A DNA stretch of 9,612 nt from an uncultured Faecalibacterium sp. (GTDB taxonomy: Bacteria; Bacillota; Clostridia; Oscillospirales; Ruminococcaceae), in NCBI GenBank assembly GCA_945982465.1, contig CAMFSB010000037.1, forward strand, positions 1-9,612, given 5' to 3'. Below the pieces are notes generated by a model, which saw nothing but the letters and a program-made list of their open reading frames with translations, did no database searches and had not been told where the DNA came from. A program made the position numbers and the translations under genes. Of the stretch, positions 1 through 6,161 are shown in pieces; the stretch's first letter is position 1, and each line of letters opens with the position of its first letter.

Positions 1-239
1 CGCAGACCGGCGGCCAGGCTGGTCTCGCCGGCCTGCACGCAGCCGCCCGGCGCTTCCCACAGGCCCGGCTCGCTGGCGGCGTCCTCGGCGCGGCGCACCA
101 TCAGGAACGCGCCCTTTTCGCTTTCGATCCAGCCGGTGACCACCACATGATAGGTGCCGGACGGCAGCGGCGTGCCCCGCGGATGGGTGCGGCCCAGCGG
201 CCGGCGCTGGCGGTTGTACAAATCGAATTCTTCTGCCAT
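1..239 (-). CDS. Nudix hydrolase, isomerase-like subfamily (partial, C-terminus outside window)
   Basis: The minus-strand frame opens at ATG 239-237 and runs off the left edge after 79 whole codons. The protein begins MAEEFDLYNRQRRPLG, and about residues 28-64 form the first Nudix strands (YHVVVTGWIE, FLMVRR, LWEAPGG). The Nudix box starts at G66 (GGCVQAGE with E72) and is cut at R80, so the catalytic REXXEE half lies outside the window. The N-terminal pattern LYNRxRxPLGxTHxRGxxLPxGxYH is, from memory, typical of the Firmicutes Nudix group related to isopentenyl-diphosphate isomerase and YfcD; the substrate of that group is not established. A G-rich ribosome binding site (AGGGGGG) lies just upstream, and a plausible promoter sits at 279-307. 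It is divergent from another Nudix gene. The family call is firm; substrate and length are unknown. Confidence 0.85.
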   Translation of the reverse strand, partial: MAEEFDLYNRQRRPLGRTHPRGTPLPSGTYHVVVTGWIESEKGAFLMVRRAEDAASEPGLWEAPGGCVQAGETSLAAGL

Positions 240-278
240 AAATTACCCCCCTGACTGCATACAGATCGTTACAAAATC

Positions 279-307
279 AGTATAGTGTGCGGCGGCGGCG
301 AATGCAA
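279..307 (-). promoter_or_regulatory. Putative sigma-A promoter for the minus-strand Nudix gene
   Basis: Read on the minus strand, TTGCAT (307-302) is followed by a 17-nt spacer and TATACT (284-279). The -10 box matches consensus at 5 of 6 positions; the -35 box matches at only 3 of 6. Transcription would begin near 272, giving a leader of about 33 nt before the ATG at 239. The position and spacing are good, but this is a prediction from sequence only. Confidence 0.45.
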
Positions 308-467
308 GGTGCCGCGGGCCGATTTTGCGGGCGCGGGGGCGGTAAAACGGCGGCCACGGCGCGGCAAAATACGGCGAAAAGAATGAAAAACCACGAAAAC
401 AGGAAGAATTTTTGCAAGGGCGAATGTTTTGCGAAAACTGTAAAAAAATCGTGAATTGGTAATATTT

Positions 468-953
468 ATGAAAAATACTACGCTTTGTTATATCGAAAAG
501 GACGGCTGCTGGTTGATGCTGCACCGTGTGAAAAAGCAGAACGACGAAAACCGCGACAAGTGGATCGGCGTGGGGGGCAAGTGCGAGGAGGGCGAAAGCC
601 CCGACGATTGCGTGCTGCGCGAGGTGCGCGAGGAGACCGGCCTGGTTTTGACCGATTGGCGCTACCGGGGGTTGGTCACCTTTGTGTCGGACGTGTGGCC
701 CACCGAGTACATGCACCTGTACACGGCCGCCGCCTGGCAGGGGACGCTGCCCCCCGGCCGCGACTGCGCCGAGGGCGTGCTGGAATGGGTGGAAAAGGCC
801 CGCGTGCCGCAGCTGCCCATCTGGCAGGGGGACAAAATCTTCCTGCGCCTGCTGGAAGAGGGCGCCCCGTTCTTTTCGCTCAAGCTGGTGTACCGGGGCG
901 AGCAGCTGACCCAGGCCGTGCTGGACGGCCGCCCGCTGCCCGTGGAGCCTTGA
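468..953 (+). CDS. Nudix hydrolase, MutT / 8-oxo-dGTP diphosphatase type
   Basis: This 161-residue Nudix protein begins MKNTTLCYIEKDG. It has a perfect Nudix box at residues 37-59: G37-x5-E43-x7-R51-E52-V53-x-E55-E56-x-G58-L59. The box residues bind the divalent metal that activates water to cleave a nucleoside diphosphate linkage. The overall pattern (MLHRVKKQND, KWIGVGGK, FVSDVWPTEYMHL, LPIWQGDKIFLRLL, FFSLKL) matches the family annotated in Firmicutes as 8-oxo-dGTP diphosphatase, which cleans the nucleotide pool of oxidised dGTP; substrate is inferred from the family. The ATG at 468 is chosen because family members start MKNTT; an in-frame TTG at 456 has no better ribosome binding site. 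The Shine-Dalgarno is weak, and I saw no convincing promoter. The gene converges on the J-domain gene across a hairpin terminator. Confidence 0.9.
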   Translation: MKNTTLCYIEKDGCWLMLHRVKKQNDENRDKWIGVGGKCEEGESPDDCVLREVREETGLVLTDWRYRGLVTFVSDVWPTEYMHLYTAAAWQGTLPPGRDCAEGVLEWVEKARVPQLPIWQGDKIFLRLLEEGAPFFSLKLVYRGEQLTQAVLDGRPLPVEP

Positions 954-1086
954 GCCGGGCGCCGGCCCGCTGCGTGCGGAAAACACCCCGCCCCGTGCCT
1001 GCCTGTCGGCCCGGCTGCGGGGGCCAAAACGCCGGCCCGGCCGCCCGCTGCCCGTAATGGCCTGCCCCGGCACAACCCCATGGTAC

Positions 1087-1120
1087 AAAAAACGCGCAGC
1101 CCCGCGGGGCTGCGCGTTTT
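1087..1120. terminator. Bidirectional intrinsic terminator between convergent genes
   Basis: A near-perfect 32-bp palindrome (1089-1120) folds into a long GC-rich stem whose arms run 1089-1103 and 1106-1120, with a minimal loop at the centre. Reading minus, the stem is followed by six T (A run 1087-1092), immediately past the stop of the J-domain gene at 1139. Reading plus, TTTT closes the stem and a second T run follows at 1124-1128, so it can also serve the Nudix gene ending at 953. The segment 954-1086 before it is very GC-rich and shows no gene. Confidence 0.85.
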
Positions 1121-1138
1121 GGCGTTTTTGCGGGTTGG

Positions 1139-1840
1139 TCAGCAGCAGAACAGCAGGGGCATGCCGTACCCGCCGCGGAAGCAGCAGCTGCACAGCAGAT
1201 TCAGCAGCACCAGCCGCATGCAGAACCGGCTCATGCCCTCGGCGGTGCCGTAGCTGTCGCTCTGGGCGCGGTAGGCGCGGCCGGGGTTCTGCAGCTGCTG
1301 CAGCAGGCTGCGGTACTCCATGTTGTTCGGCTCCATCTGCACGGCGTATTTGGCGTCCTGCAAAGCGTCCACCCGGCGGCTCAGACCGTTGTTGGCCAGC
1401 GCCGAAAGATAGTACCACCGGGCGGTGCGCTGGCTGATGCCGTCCAGCACGCGGCGGGCTTCGGGGTAACGGCGGTTGGCGATAAAATTGCGCGCGGCCT
1501 GCAGCTCGGGCGTATACCCCGCCGAGGAAGAACTGCCCTGCTGGCCATATGTGCCGAACCCAAAGCCGAACGGGTCGAACCCAAAGCCGAACGGATCGGC
1601 GGCCTGCCCGTAGCCGCCGGCGCTGGCGCCGTAGGCTGAATAGCTGCTTTGCGGGCCGCCGGTCTCGCCTTTGGTGATGGCGTCGTAGGCGGCCTGCACC
1701 TCCTTGAAATGCTCCTCGGCGGGGGGATCGCCGGGGTTGAGGTCGGGGTGCCAACGCTTGCACTGGGCGCGGTATGCCTTTTTGATTTCTTCGTCGCTGG
1801 CGCCGCGCTGGATGCCCAGCACCTCGTAGGGATCTCTCAT
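1139..1840 (-). CDS. J-domain (DnaJ-like) protein with TPR-like region and Cys-rich tail
   Basis: This 233-residue protein opens with a clear J domain (about residues 1-57): [21 protein letters not shown], then the H31-P32-D33 motif that stimulates the Hsp70 (DnaK) ATPase. A linker rich in Gly, Ser, Tyr and Phe follows (about 60-110) and contains a DPFGFGF duplication. Residues 113-186 look like one or two TPR-type helical hairpins ([43 protein letters not shown]). The tail (207-233) is hydrophobic with six Cys. It lacks the DnaJ zinc-finger repeats and C-terminal substrate domains, so it is a specialised co-chaperone, not DnaJ itself. The ATG at 1840-1838 follows an AGAGGA site with 8-nt spacing. 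It lies 76 bp behind the DUF5685 gene on the same strand and is probably co-transcribed. Its client is unknown. Confidence 0.88.
   Translation of the reverse strand: MRDPYEVLGIQRGASDEEIKKAYRAQCKRWHPDLNPGDPPAEEHFKEVQAAYDAITKGETGGPQSSYSAYGASAGGYGQAADPFGFGFDPFGFGFGTYGQQGSSSSAGYTPELQAARNFIANRRYPEARRVLDGISQRTARWYYLSALANNGLSRRVDALQDAKYAVQMEPNNMEYRSLLQQLQNPGRAYRAQSDSYGTAEGMSRFCMRLVLLNLLCSCCFRGGYGMPLLFCC
1556..1597. repeat. Tandem 21-bp duplication inside the J-domain gene
   Basis: Two adjacent 21-bp units, 1556-1576 and 1577-1597, differ at one base. They encode a repeated FGFGFDP block in the flexible linker (about residues 82-95). The in-frame copy suggests a slippage-type expansion that preserves the reading frame. 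Confidence 0.8.
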
Positions 1841-1913
1841 GAGTGTGTTCCTCTAACCAATCCGCTTCCAATTCCTCTGGCCCCCGATGGGCGGCCAAAA
1901 GGGCAACATAATT

Positions 1914-1942
1914 ATTTTACTGCTTTTTTTCCTTGGGCGCAA
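1914..1942 (-). promoter_or_regulatory. Possible internal promoter upstream of the J-domain gene
   Basis: On the minus strand TTGCGC (1942-1937), a 17-nt spacer and TAAAAT (1919-1914) overlap the stop codon of the DUF5685 gene. The -10 box is good (5 of 6), the -35 box weak (3 of 6). It could give the J-domain gene extra transcription, but read-through from the upstream gene is equally plausible. Confidence 0.25.
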
Positions 1943-2750
1943 CAGCCGAATAGCGCATCCACACCCCGGAATACAAAATATTCCGCAAAAGATCGGCGTT
2001 TTCCACACAGGGCAGCCGTTCAAAGGCCCGGGAGGCCGAGGCCATCAGCAATTCTAAGCTTTCGCGCATGGTCTGGTGGTAGTCCGGCCGGCCGCTCAGC
2101 TCGTACAGGGGGTTGTAGGCGCTGTGCCGCCGGTCGCGGGGCAGATCATCGTAGGCGTCCAGCAGGTAGATGAACTTACCCAGGTCCCGCCCCAGCGTGC
2201 GCAGCTCCGGCGCCCAGTGGTCCTGCCGGTAGTCGAACAGTTCCTCCATCAGTGCACCGAAGCAGCCCGAAACCGTGTCCAGATCGGTGCAGTTTTCGGC
2301 CTCGTACCGGTTCAGCAGGGCAAGATTTTCGCGGATGGCGGCGCACTGGCGGGGCCAGCGCTGCTCCACGGCGGCCCTGCGCGGCTCCAGCCGGCGCGCC
2401 AGCGCCAGCGCCGGCAGGCTGTGGTCGTCCTGCCATTTGTCCAGCGCGCTGTAATAGTACAGCGCCACGCTCATGTCCGCACAGTAATCAGCCGGGGCCG
2501 AATAGCGCCAGGCCTTTTTCCGCACCGGGTGGATGGGGCAGTGGCCGCAGCCCTCGCACACCTCGCTCTCGCCCTCGTACAGGCTGGACAGCAGCAGGTC
2601 CAGAAAGGTCAGGTCATAGGTCAGAGTCAGCCGGCCCGGAAGCCCGTGCAGCGCCCCCAGCCGATGGCACAGCCCGCAGTAGGCCGCGCCGTAGCGGGCC
2701 TGGGCATCCGGAGATAGGTTTTTGGTGTTGACAACAACGTATCCGAACAT
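1917..2750 (-). CDS. DUF5685 family protein
   Basis: This 277-residue protein begins MFGYVVVNTKNLSPD and carries the CGLC pair (C25, C28) that I associate with DUF5685, a Clostridia family of unknown function. A second cluster, C65-E-G-C68-G-H-C71 with H70 and H74, could bind a metal together with C25/C28. The rest appears all-helical. Two acidic patches stand out: D104-K-W-Q-D108-D109 after a run of aromatic residues, and D198-A-Y-D201-D202-L-P-R-D206. Their arrangement recalls paired Asp motifs of class I prenyl-synthase folds, which is only an inference. There is no signal peptide, so it is likely cytoplasmic. The ATG at 2750-2748 has an AAAGGA site at 9-nt spacing. It lies between a terminator hairpin and the J-domain gene, suggesting a two-gene unit. 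No biochemical role is claimed. Confidence 0.85.
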   Translation of the reverse strand: MFGYVVVNTKNLSPDAQARYGAAYCGLCHRLGALHGLPGRLTLTYDLTFLDLLLSSLYEGESEVCEGCGHCPIHPVRKKAWRYSAPADYCADMSVALYYYSALDKWQDDHSLPALALARRLEPRRAAVEQRWPRQCAAIRENLALLNRYEAENCTDLDTVSGCFGALMEELFDYRQDHWAPELRTLGRDLGKFIYLLDAYDDLPRDRRHSAYNPLYELSGRPDYHQTMRESLELLMASASRAFERLPCVENADLLRNILYSGVWMRYSAVAPKEKKQ

Positions 2751-2772
2751 GGCGCACGATCCTTTATGGGGG

Positions 2773-2808
2773 AAAAAGCCCTGCCGCGCGGTCAGTTTGC
2801 GGCAGGGC
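2773..2808 (-). terminator. Intrinsic terminator or attenuator after the zinc-ribbon gene
   Basis: On the minus strand GCGGCAGGGC (complement of 2778-2787 with 2799-2808) forms a perfect 10-bp GC-rich stem with an 11-nt loop, followed by five T (A run 2773-2777). It lies just after the stop of the zinc-ribbon gene (2826) and before the DUF5685 start (2750). I could not find a clear separate promoter for DUF5685, so partial read-through is likely. Confidence 0.75.
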
Positions 2809-2825
2809 AGGATGGGGGGAAGCTC

Positions 2826-3221
2826 TCAGCTTTTTTTGATGAACTGGGTGCCGCACCGGGGGCAGGAGATCTGGATGCGGCCCCGGCCGCGGGGCACCCG
2901 CAGCTTTTGTTTGCACTGGGGGCAGGTGTAGTAGCGGTACTGCTTGCGGCTGGCCCACTGGCTGCGCTTTGAGCGCCAGCCGGAGGCCAGATTTTCCTTA
3001 AACGTGTAAAACCGGTAATTTTCAGCTGTGCGCTTGGAAATATTCCGGCTGAACATGCGGTAATAGCTGTAGAGCAGCAGCGCCAGGCCCGCGTAATAAA
3101 ACAGCCGCACATGCGAGATCATGGCCACGACCAGAAACGCCAGCGACGCGATGCACAAAAACTGGTTCAGATCGTCGCCGCCATAGCGGCCGGCCATAAA
3201 ACGGCGGAATTTTTCTTTCAT
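2826..3221 (-). CDS. Small membrane-anchored zinc-ribbon protein, unknown function
   Basis: This 131-residue protein (MKEKFRRFMAGRYGGDDLNQ) has a hydrophobic segment spanning about residues 21-54, consistent with two closely spaced membrane helices separated by SHVR. A basic stretch (55-98) follows, then a C-terminal zinc ribbon: C100-P-Q-C103 and C120-P-R-C123, 16 residues apart. The ribbon would lie in the cytoplasm and could bind nucleic acid or a protein partner. The ATG at 3221 is chosen because AGAAGG sits 9 nt upstream; the frame stays open to 3359, but that extension has no ribosome binding site and covers the promoter-proximal leader. A strong promoter lies at 3350-3378. The gene is divergent from the ATP synthase operon. 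I do not recognise a named family beyond zinc-ribbon membrane proteins of Clostridia. Confidence 0.75.
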   Translation of the reverse strand: MKEKFRRFMAGRYGGDDLNQFLCIASLAFLVVAMISHVRLFYYAGLALLLYSYYRMFSRNISKRTAENYRFYTFKENLASGWRSKRSQWASRKQYRYYTCPQCKQKLRVPRGRGRIQISCPRCGTQFIKKS

Positions 3222-3256
3222 GCAAACGAACCTTCTTCTCACAATGTCGTCAGGGC

Positions 3257-3278
3257 CAGCGGCAGTGCAGGGCCGCTG
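3257..3278. other. Stem-loop in the leader of the zinc-ribbon gene
   Basis: CAGCGGC (3257-3263) and GCCGCTG (3272-3278) form a 7-bp stem with an 8-nt loop, in the roughly 120-nt leader between the predicted start site near 3343 and the ATG at 3221. No T run follows it on either strand, so it is not an obvious terminator. Its role is unknown. Confidence 0.4.
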
Positions 3279-3349
3279 CTTTGACCGGCCAGCCTGATTA
3301 TCGCAGGAAACTGTGGTCTTTTTTTGAACAAAGCGTAAATCAATTAAGA

Positions 3350-3378
3350 ATTGTACCACACAACGCGGATCCCGTCAA
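3350..3378 (-). promoter_or_regulatory. Sigma-A promoter for the zinc-ribbon gene
   Basis: On the minus strand TTGACG (3378-3373), a 17-nt spacer and TACAAT (3355-3350) each match consensus at 5 of 6 positions. Transcription would start near 3343, leaving a leader of about 120 nt that contains a stem-loop. This is one of the two best promoters in the window. Confidence 0.7.
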
Positions 3379-3396
3379 AGCCTGACGAAGCTGTAT

Positions 3397-3406
3397 GAAA
3401 ATTTTC
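3397..3406. promoter_or_regulatory. Palindrome between divergent promoters, possible operator
   Basis: GAAAATTTTC is a perfect 10-bp palindrome lying between the minus promoter (3350-3378) and the ATP operon promoter (3460-3488). It is AT-rich in GC-rich surroundings. A short, AT-rich palindrome can arise by chance, so operator function is only a possibility. Confidence 0.2.
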
Positions 3407-3459
3407 GTAAAGCGCGGGGGCACCTCTGGTCAAGTGCTACAAATCTTTTGGAATGTCGG

Positions 3460-3488
3460 TTGAATTGCCCCCGGTTTTGGATTATACT
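3460..3488 (+). promoter_or_regulatory. Sigma-A promoter of the ATP synthase operon
   Basis: TTGAAT (3460-3465), a 17-nt spacer and TATACT (3483-3488) form a good housekeeping promoter (4 of 6 and 5 of 6). Transcription would begin around 3495, about 44 nt before the first gene. No equally good promoter was found in the later intergenic gaps, which fits a single long transcript. Confidence 0.72.
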
Positions 3489-3538
3489 GTATATGTATAT
3501 CCAAAGCAGCCCGCGCCCGGCGGGGAAAGGCAGTAAGC

Positions 3539-3802
3539 ATGAAACAACTGTATACCGCGCTGGAAGATATCGTCTGGCTGACCCAGCTGGGCCTTTCCAT
3601 GCTGCTGCCGCTGGTGGCGCTGTTATGGCTGGCCTACTGGCTGGTGGAGGCCCACGGCTGGCCGATGTGGATCTATGTGCCGGCCATCGGGCTGGGGCTG
3701 GGCTGCGGCGCGCAGAGCTTCTGGCAGTTTTCGCGCCGGATGCTCAAGCGCGCAAAGGATCAAACGCAAAAACCGCCGGCGGGCTTTAACCGGCACAGCT
3801 GA
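3539..3802 (+). CDS. atpZ: AtpZ/AtpI-family small membrane protein (first gene of the operon)
   Basis: This 87-residue protein has two hydrophobic helices (about 12-36 and 42-62) joined by VEAHGWPMW, with the second carrying the Gly pattern PAIGLGLGCGAQSF, then a basic tail (RRMLKRAKDQ). Two helices with a central G-W-P-x-W turn and a Gly-rich second helix, at the head of an atp operon, fit the AtpZ/AtpI family. Members are accessory proteins linked to F-type ATP synthase assembly or to Mg2+/Ca2+ handling; the exact role here is inferred. The ATG at 3539 follows GGGAAAGG with about 8-nt spacing. It precedes the AtpI-like gene by 21 nt. The family call rests mainly on topology and position, so the symbol is tentative. 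Confidence 0.65.
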   Translation: MKQLYTALEDIVWLTQLGLSMLLPLVALLWLAYWLVEAHGWPMWIYVPAIGLGLGCGAQSFWQFSRRMLKRAKDQTQKPPAGFNRHS

Positions 3803-3823
3803 ACCGCCGGCACGGAGGGTAGA

Positions 3824-4318
3824 ATGAAGCTGAAGCTGCAACCTCAACCGAAAAAGGAGCTGACCCACATCGCCTGCGGCACCGCTTTGTGCACGGCCGT
3901 GATGTGGGTGGTGTTCGCGGCCCTGCATCTGGTGCACTGGGTCGCGTTTAACTACACGGTGGTATTGGCCAGCCTGATCGGCACGGCCATCGCCGTGGGC
4001 AACTTTGCCGTGCTGTGCCTGACCGTGCAGCAGGGCATCGAAATCGACGATGAAAAAAAGCGCAAGGGCCTGTTTCAGGTCTCGTATAATGTGCGCATGC
4101 TGGTGCAGGCAGCCTGGGTGGTCATCGCCATTGCGGCGCCCTGCTTTCAGCCGGTGGCGGGCATCGCCCCGCTGCTGTTCCCCCGCGTAACGATCTATTA
4201 TCTGCAAATAACCGGGCGCTATAAGCCGGAAACCCCGAAAGAGCCGGAAGTCTCTGTGGAAGAGGACGCCGGCTCTGCGCCGGCCCCGGCCTCCGAGGAT
4301 GAAGGAGGTGAGAACTGA
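3824..4318 (+). CDS. atpI: AtpI-like protein (ATP synthase subunit I family)
   Basis: This 164-residue membrane protein has four hydrophobic segments at about 15-37, 43-67, 91-107 and 110-129. Features shared with the ATP synthase I family are the SLIGTAIAVGNF segment of helix 2, the R91-centred YNVRMLVQ motif at the start of helix 3, and the PLLFPRVTIYYLQI ending of helix 4. AtpI assists assembly of the c-ring in the membrane and is not part of the finished enzyme; in Na+-type synthases it is reported to help c-ring formation. An acidic, Pro/Ala/Glu-rich tail (133-164) is extra to the membrane core. The ATG at 3824 has GGAGGG close upstream. Its last codons contain the AAGGAGGTG ribosome binding site of atpB, and its TGA (4316-4318) abuts the atpB ATG, so translation is probably coupled. 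Confidence 0.78.
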   Translation: MKLKLQPQPKKELTHIACGTALCTAVMWVVFAALHLVHWVAFNYTVVLASLIGTAIAVGNFAVLCLTVQQGIEIDDEKKRKGLFQVSYNVRMLVQAAWVVIAIAAPCFQPVAGIAPLLFPRVTIYYLQITGRYKPETPKEPEVSVEEDAGSAPAPASEDEGGEN

Positions 4319-5245
4319 ATGGAAGTGACCCTTAACGGTGCGAAAATCCTGTATGTGATCGAAAACGTGCCTTTGCTGGGGGATTTCAAGATCACGCAGA
4401 CGCTGGTGGTCACCTGGCTGGTCATGGCACTGACCGCTGTGCTGGCCTGGTGGCTGGGCCGCAACCTGCAGGTGGAGAATATCTCCAGGCGGCAGGCGGC
4501 CGCCGAGTTCATTGTGGAAGCGCTGGACAACTTTGTGCGCGGCAACATGGGCACAAAGTTTGACTGCTACATCCCGCTGGTGGGGGCGATCTTCTCGCTC
4601 AGCATCCTGTGCAACCTGATCAGCGTGCTGGGCCTGTGGAGCCCCACTGCCGACCTGAACACCGAACTGGCCTGGGCCGTGGTGGTGTTTATCCTTATCA
4701 CCTACCACAAGCTGAAAGCCAGCGGCATTCTGGGCTACCTGCGCGGCTTCCTCGACCCCATCTTCATCCTTGCGCCCATCAACGTGATGTCGGAATGCTT
4801 TACCCCCATCAGCATGTCGTTCCGTCATTTCGGCAACATCCTGTCCGGCATGGTCATCTCCACGCTGATCTACGCGGCACTGTCGGTCGCTGGCAGCGCC
4901 CTGCTGGGCCTGCTGGGCGGCAGCCTGGTGGTGGATGTGCTGGTGCTGGCGGCAGGCGCGGCGCTTTTGTACCGCGGCCTGACCAAAGCCCCCAAAAAGG
5001 AGGGCGCCAAACGCGGCAGCCTGCCGGGCAAGATCTTCGGCGTGGTGCTGCTGGCGCTGGGCGTGCTGGGCGCTGTGAGCAATCTGCCCGCCGTGGGCGG
5101 CCTGGTAGCCCGTTTCCCCTGGCTGGACGTGGGCGTCCCGGCGCTGACCGGCCTGTACTTCGACTGGTTCGGCGGCTGCATCCAGGCGTTCATTTTCTGC
5201 ACGCTGACCACTTTGTTCATCAAGCAGGCCGCAGGCGACGACTGA
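4319..5245 (+). CDS. atpB: ATP synthase subunit a, with an extra membrane hairpin
   Basis: Subunit a of the F0 sector forms the two ion half-channels beside the c-ring. The key residues are present: R169 in SMSFRHFGNILSG corresponds to E. coli R210, and Q289 in CIQAFIF corresponds to Q252. Other conserved parts are LRGFLDPIFILAPINVMSE (about 141-159) and the FDWFGG turn before the last helix. At 308 residues it is long for an anaerobe lacking a long N-terminal extension. R169 and Q289 are 120 apart versus 42 in E. coli. The surplus, roughly residues 195-262, holds two hydrophobic stretches (about 196-218 and 239-258) linked by a basic loop (TKAPKKEGAKRGSLPGK). The ATG directly follows the atpI stop and has a strong AAGGAGGTG site at 8-nt spacing. 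The gene identity is secure. Confidence 0.95.
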   Translation: MEVTLNGAKILYVIENVPLLGDFKITQTLVVTWLVMALTAVLAWWLGRNLQVENISRRQAAAEFIVEALDNFVRGNMGTKFDCYIPLVGAIFSLSILCNLISVLGLWSPTADLNTELAWAVVVFILITYHKLKASGILGYLRGFLDPIFILAPINVMSECFTPISMSFRHFGNILSGMVISTLIYAALSVAGSALLGLLGGSLVVDVLVLAAGAALLYRGLTKAPKKEGAKRGSLPGKIFGVVLLALGVLGAVSNLPAVGGLVARFPWLDVGVPALTGLYFDWFGGCIQAFIFCTLTTLFIKQAAGDD

Positions 5246-5290
5246 CCGCCTGCCCGGCTGTATGAAAGCCCCCAAAACCACATTATTTGA

Positions 5291-5593
<303 letters not shown>

Positions 5594-5642
5594 CGCTGCT
5601 TCTGTGCTTGCCGAATTTACAAGGACAGGAGGATAGAAGCGA

Positions 5643-6161
5643 ATGAATGACCTGTATCAGGCTTTGATCACGGTGGACCCGGGCACCTTTCTGGCCCAGA
5701 TCTGCAACCTGTTCATCCAGTTGATCATCCTGAAAAAGCTGCTGCTGGAACCGGTCAAAAAGGTGCTGGCCGAGCGCAAGGCCAAGGCCGACAGCCAGAT
5801 CGCGGACGCGCAGAAGCTGCGCGCCGACGCCGCGGCCATGAAAGCCGAGTACGAGCAGAACCTGGCCGACGCCAAGGCTGCTGCCAACGAGATCGTGACC
5901 AGCGCCCAAAAGACCGCCGCCGCCCGCAGCGAGGAAATGCTGAACGAGGCCCGCACCGCCGCCGCCCAGATCAAGCAGAAGGCCGAGGCGGACGTGGCCC
6001 TGGAAAAGAAGAAGGCTGTGAACGAGCTGAAGGATGAGATCGGCGGCATCGCCGTGGAGATCGCCTCCAAGGTGGTGGAACGCGAGATCAGCGAAAAGGA
6101 TCACGCGGCCCTGATCGATGAATTCATCGAAAACATGCAGAACGTGGGTGACGCCTCATGA
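5643..6161 (+). CDS. atpF: ATP synthase subunit b
   Basis: Subunit b is the peripheral stalk that holds the catalytic head still against the turning rotor. The 172-residue protein has the usual form: a short N-terminus (MNDLYQALITVDPGTF), one membrane helix (about 14-35, LAQICNLFIQLIILKKLLL), the conserved LLEPVKKVLAERK junction, then a long charged Ala/Lys/Glu-rich coiled coil (about 40-140). The C-terminal part (IAVEIASKVVEREISEKDHAALIDEFI) matches the delta-binding end of b. It is a single b subunit with no second b' gene, so a homodimer is expected. AGGAGG at 5627-5632 precedes the ATG by 10 nt. The end overlaps the atpH start by 4 nt (ATGA), giving translational coupling. Confidence 0.95.
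   Translation: MNDLYQALITVDPGTFLAQICNLFIQLIILKKLLLEPVKKVLAERKAKADSQIADAQKLRADAAAMKAEYEQNLADAKAAANEIVTSAQKTAAARSEEMLNEARTAAAQIKQKAEADVALEKKKAVNELKDEIGGIAVEIASKVVEREISEKDHAALIDEFIENMQNVGDAS

Noticed and set aside
954..1086. A small gene or RNA in the GC-rich gap after the Nudix gene
   Set aside because: Short plus-strand frames here continue as shadows with no ribosome binding site, and no tRNA-like or conserved RNA structure was recognised.
243..1898. A long open frame on the minus strand (551 codons) spanning both the Nudix gene and the J-domain gene
   Set aside because: It is low-complexity Arg/Pro/Gly/Ala-rich translation typical of GC-rich shadows, and it covers two clearly recognised genes in other frames.
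3222..3359. N-terminal extension of the zinc-ribbon protein to an upstream start at 3359
   Set aside because: No ribosome binding site, non-conserved-looking sequence, and it would begin upstream of the predicted transcription start near 3343. The ATG at 3221 has AGAAGG in good position.
3405..3433. A second minus-strand promoter with TTGACC at 3433-3428
   Set aside because: The hexamer at the right distance (TTACGA) is a poor -10 box; the promoter at 3350-3378 is far better.
3623..5281. A 552-codon open frame antisense to atpZ, atpI and atpB
   Set aside because: It is His/Gln/Ala/Gly-rich with no recognisable domain, while the plus strand holds conserved subunit a. GC-rich codon bias keeps the antisense frame open.
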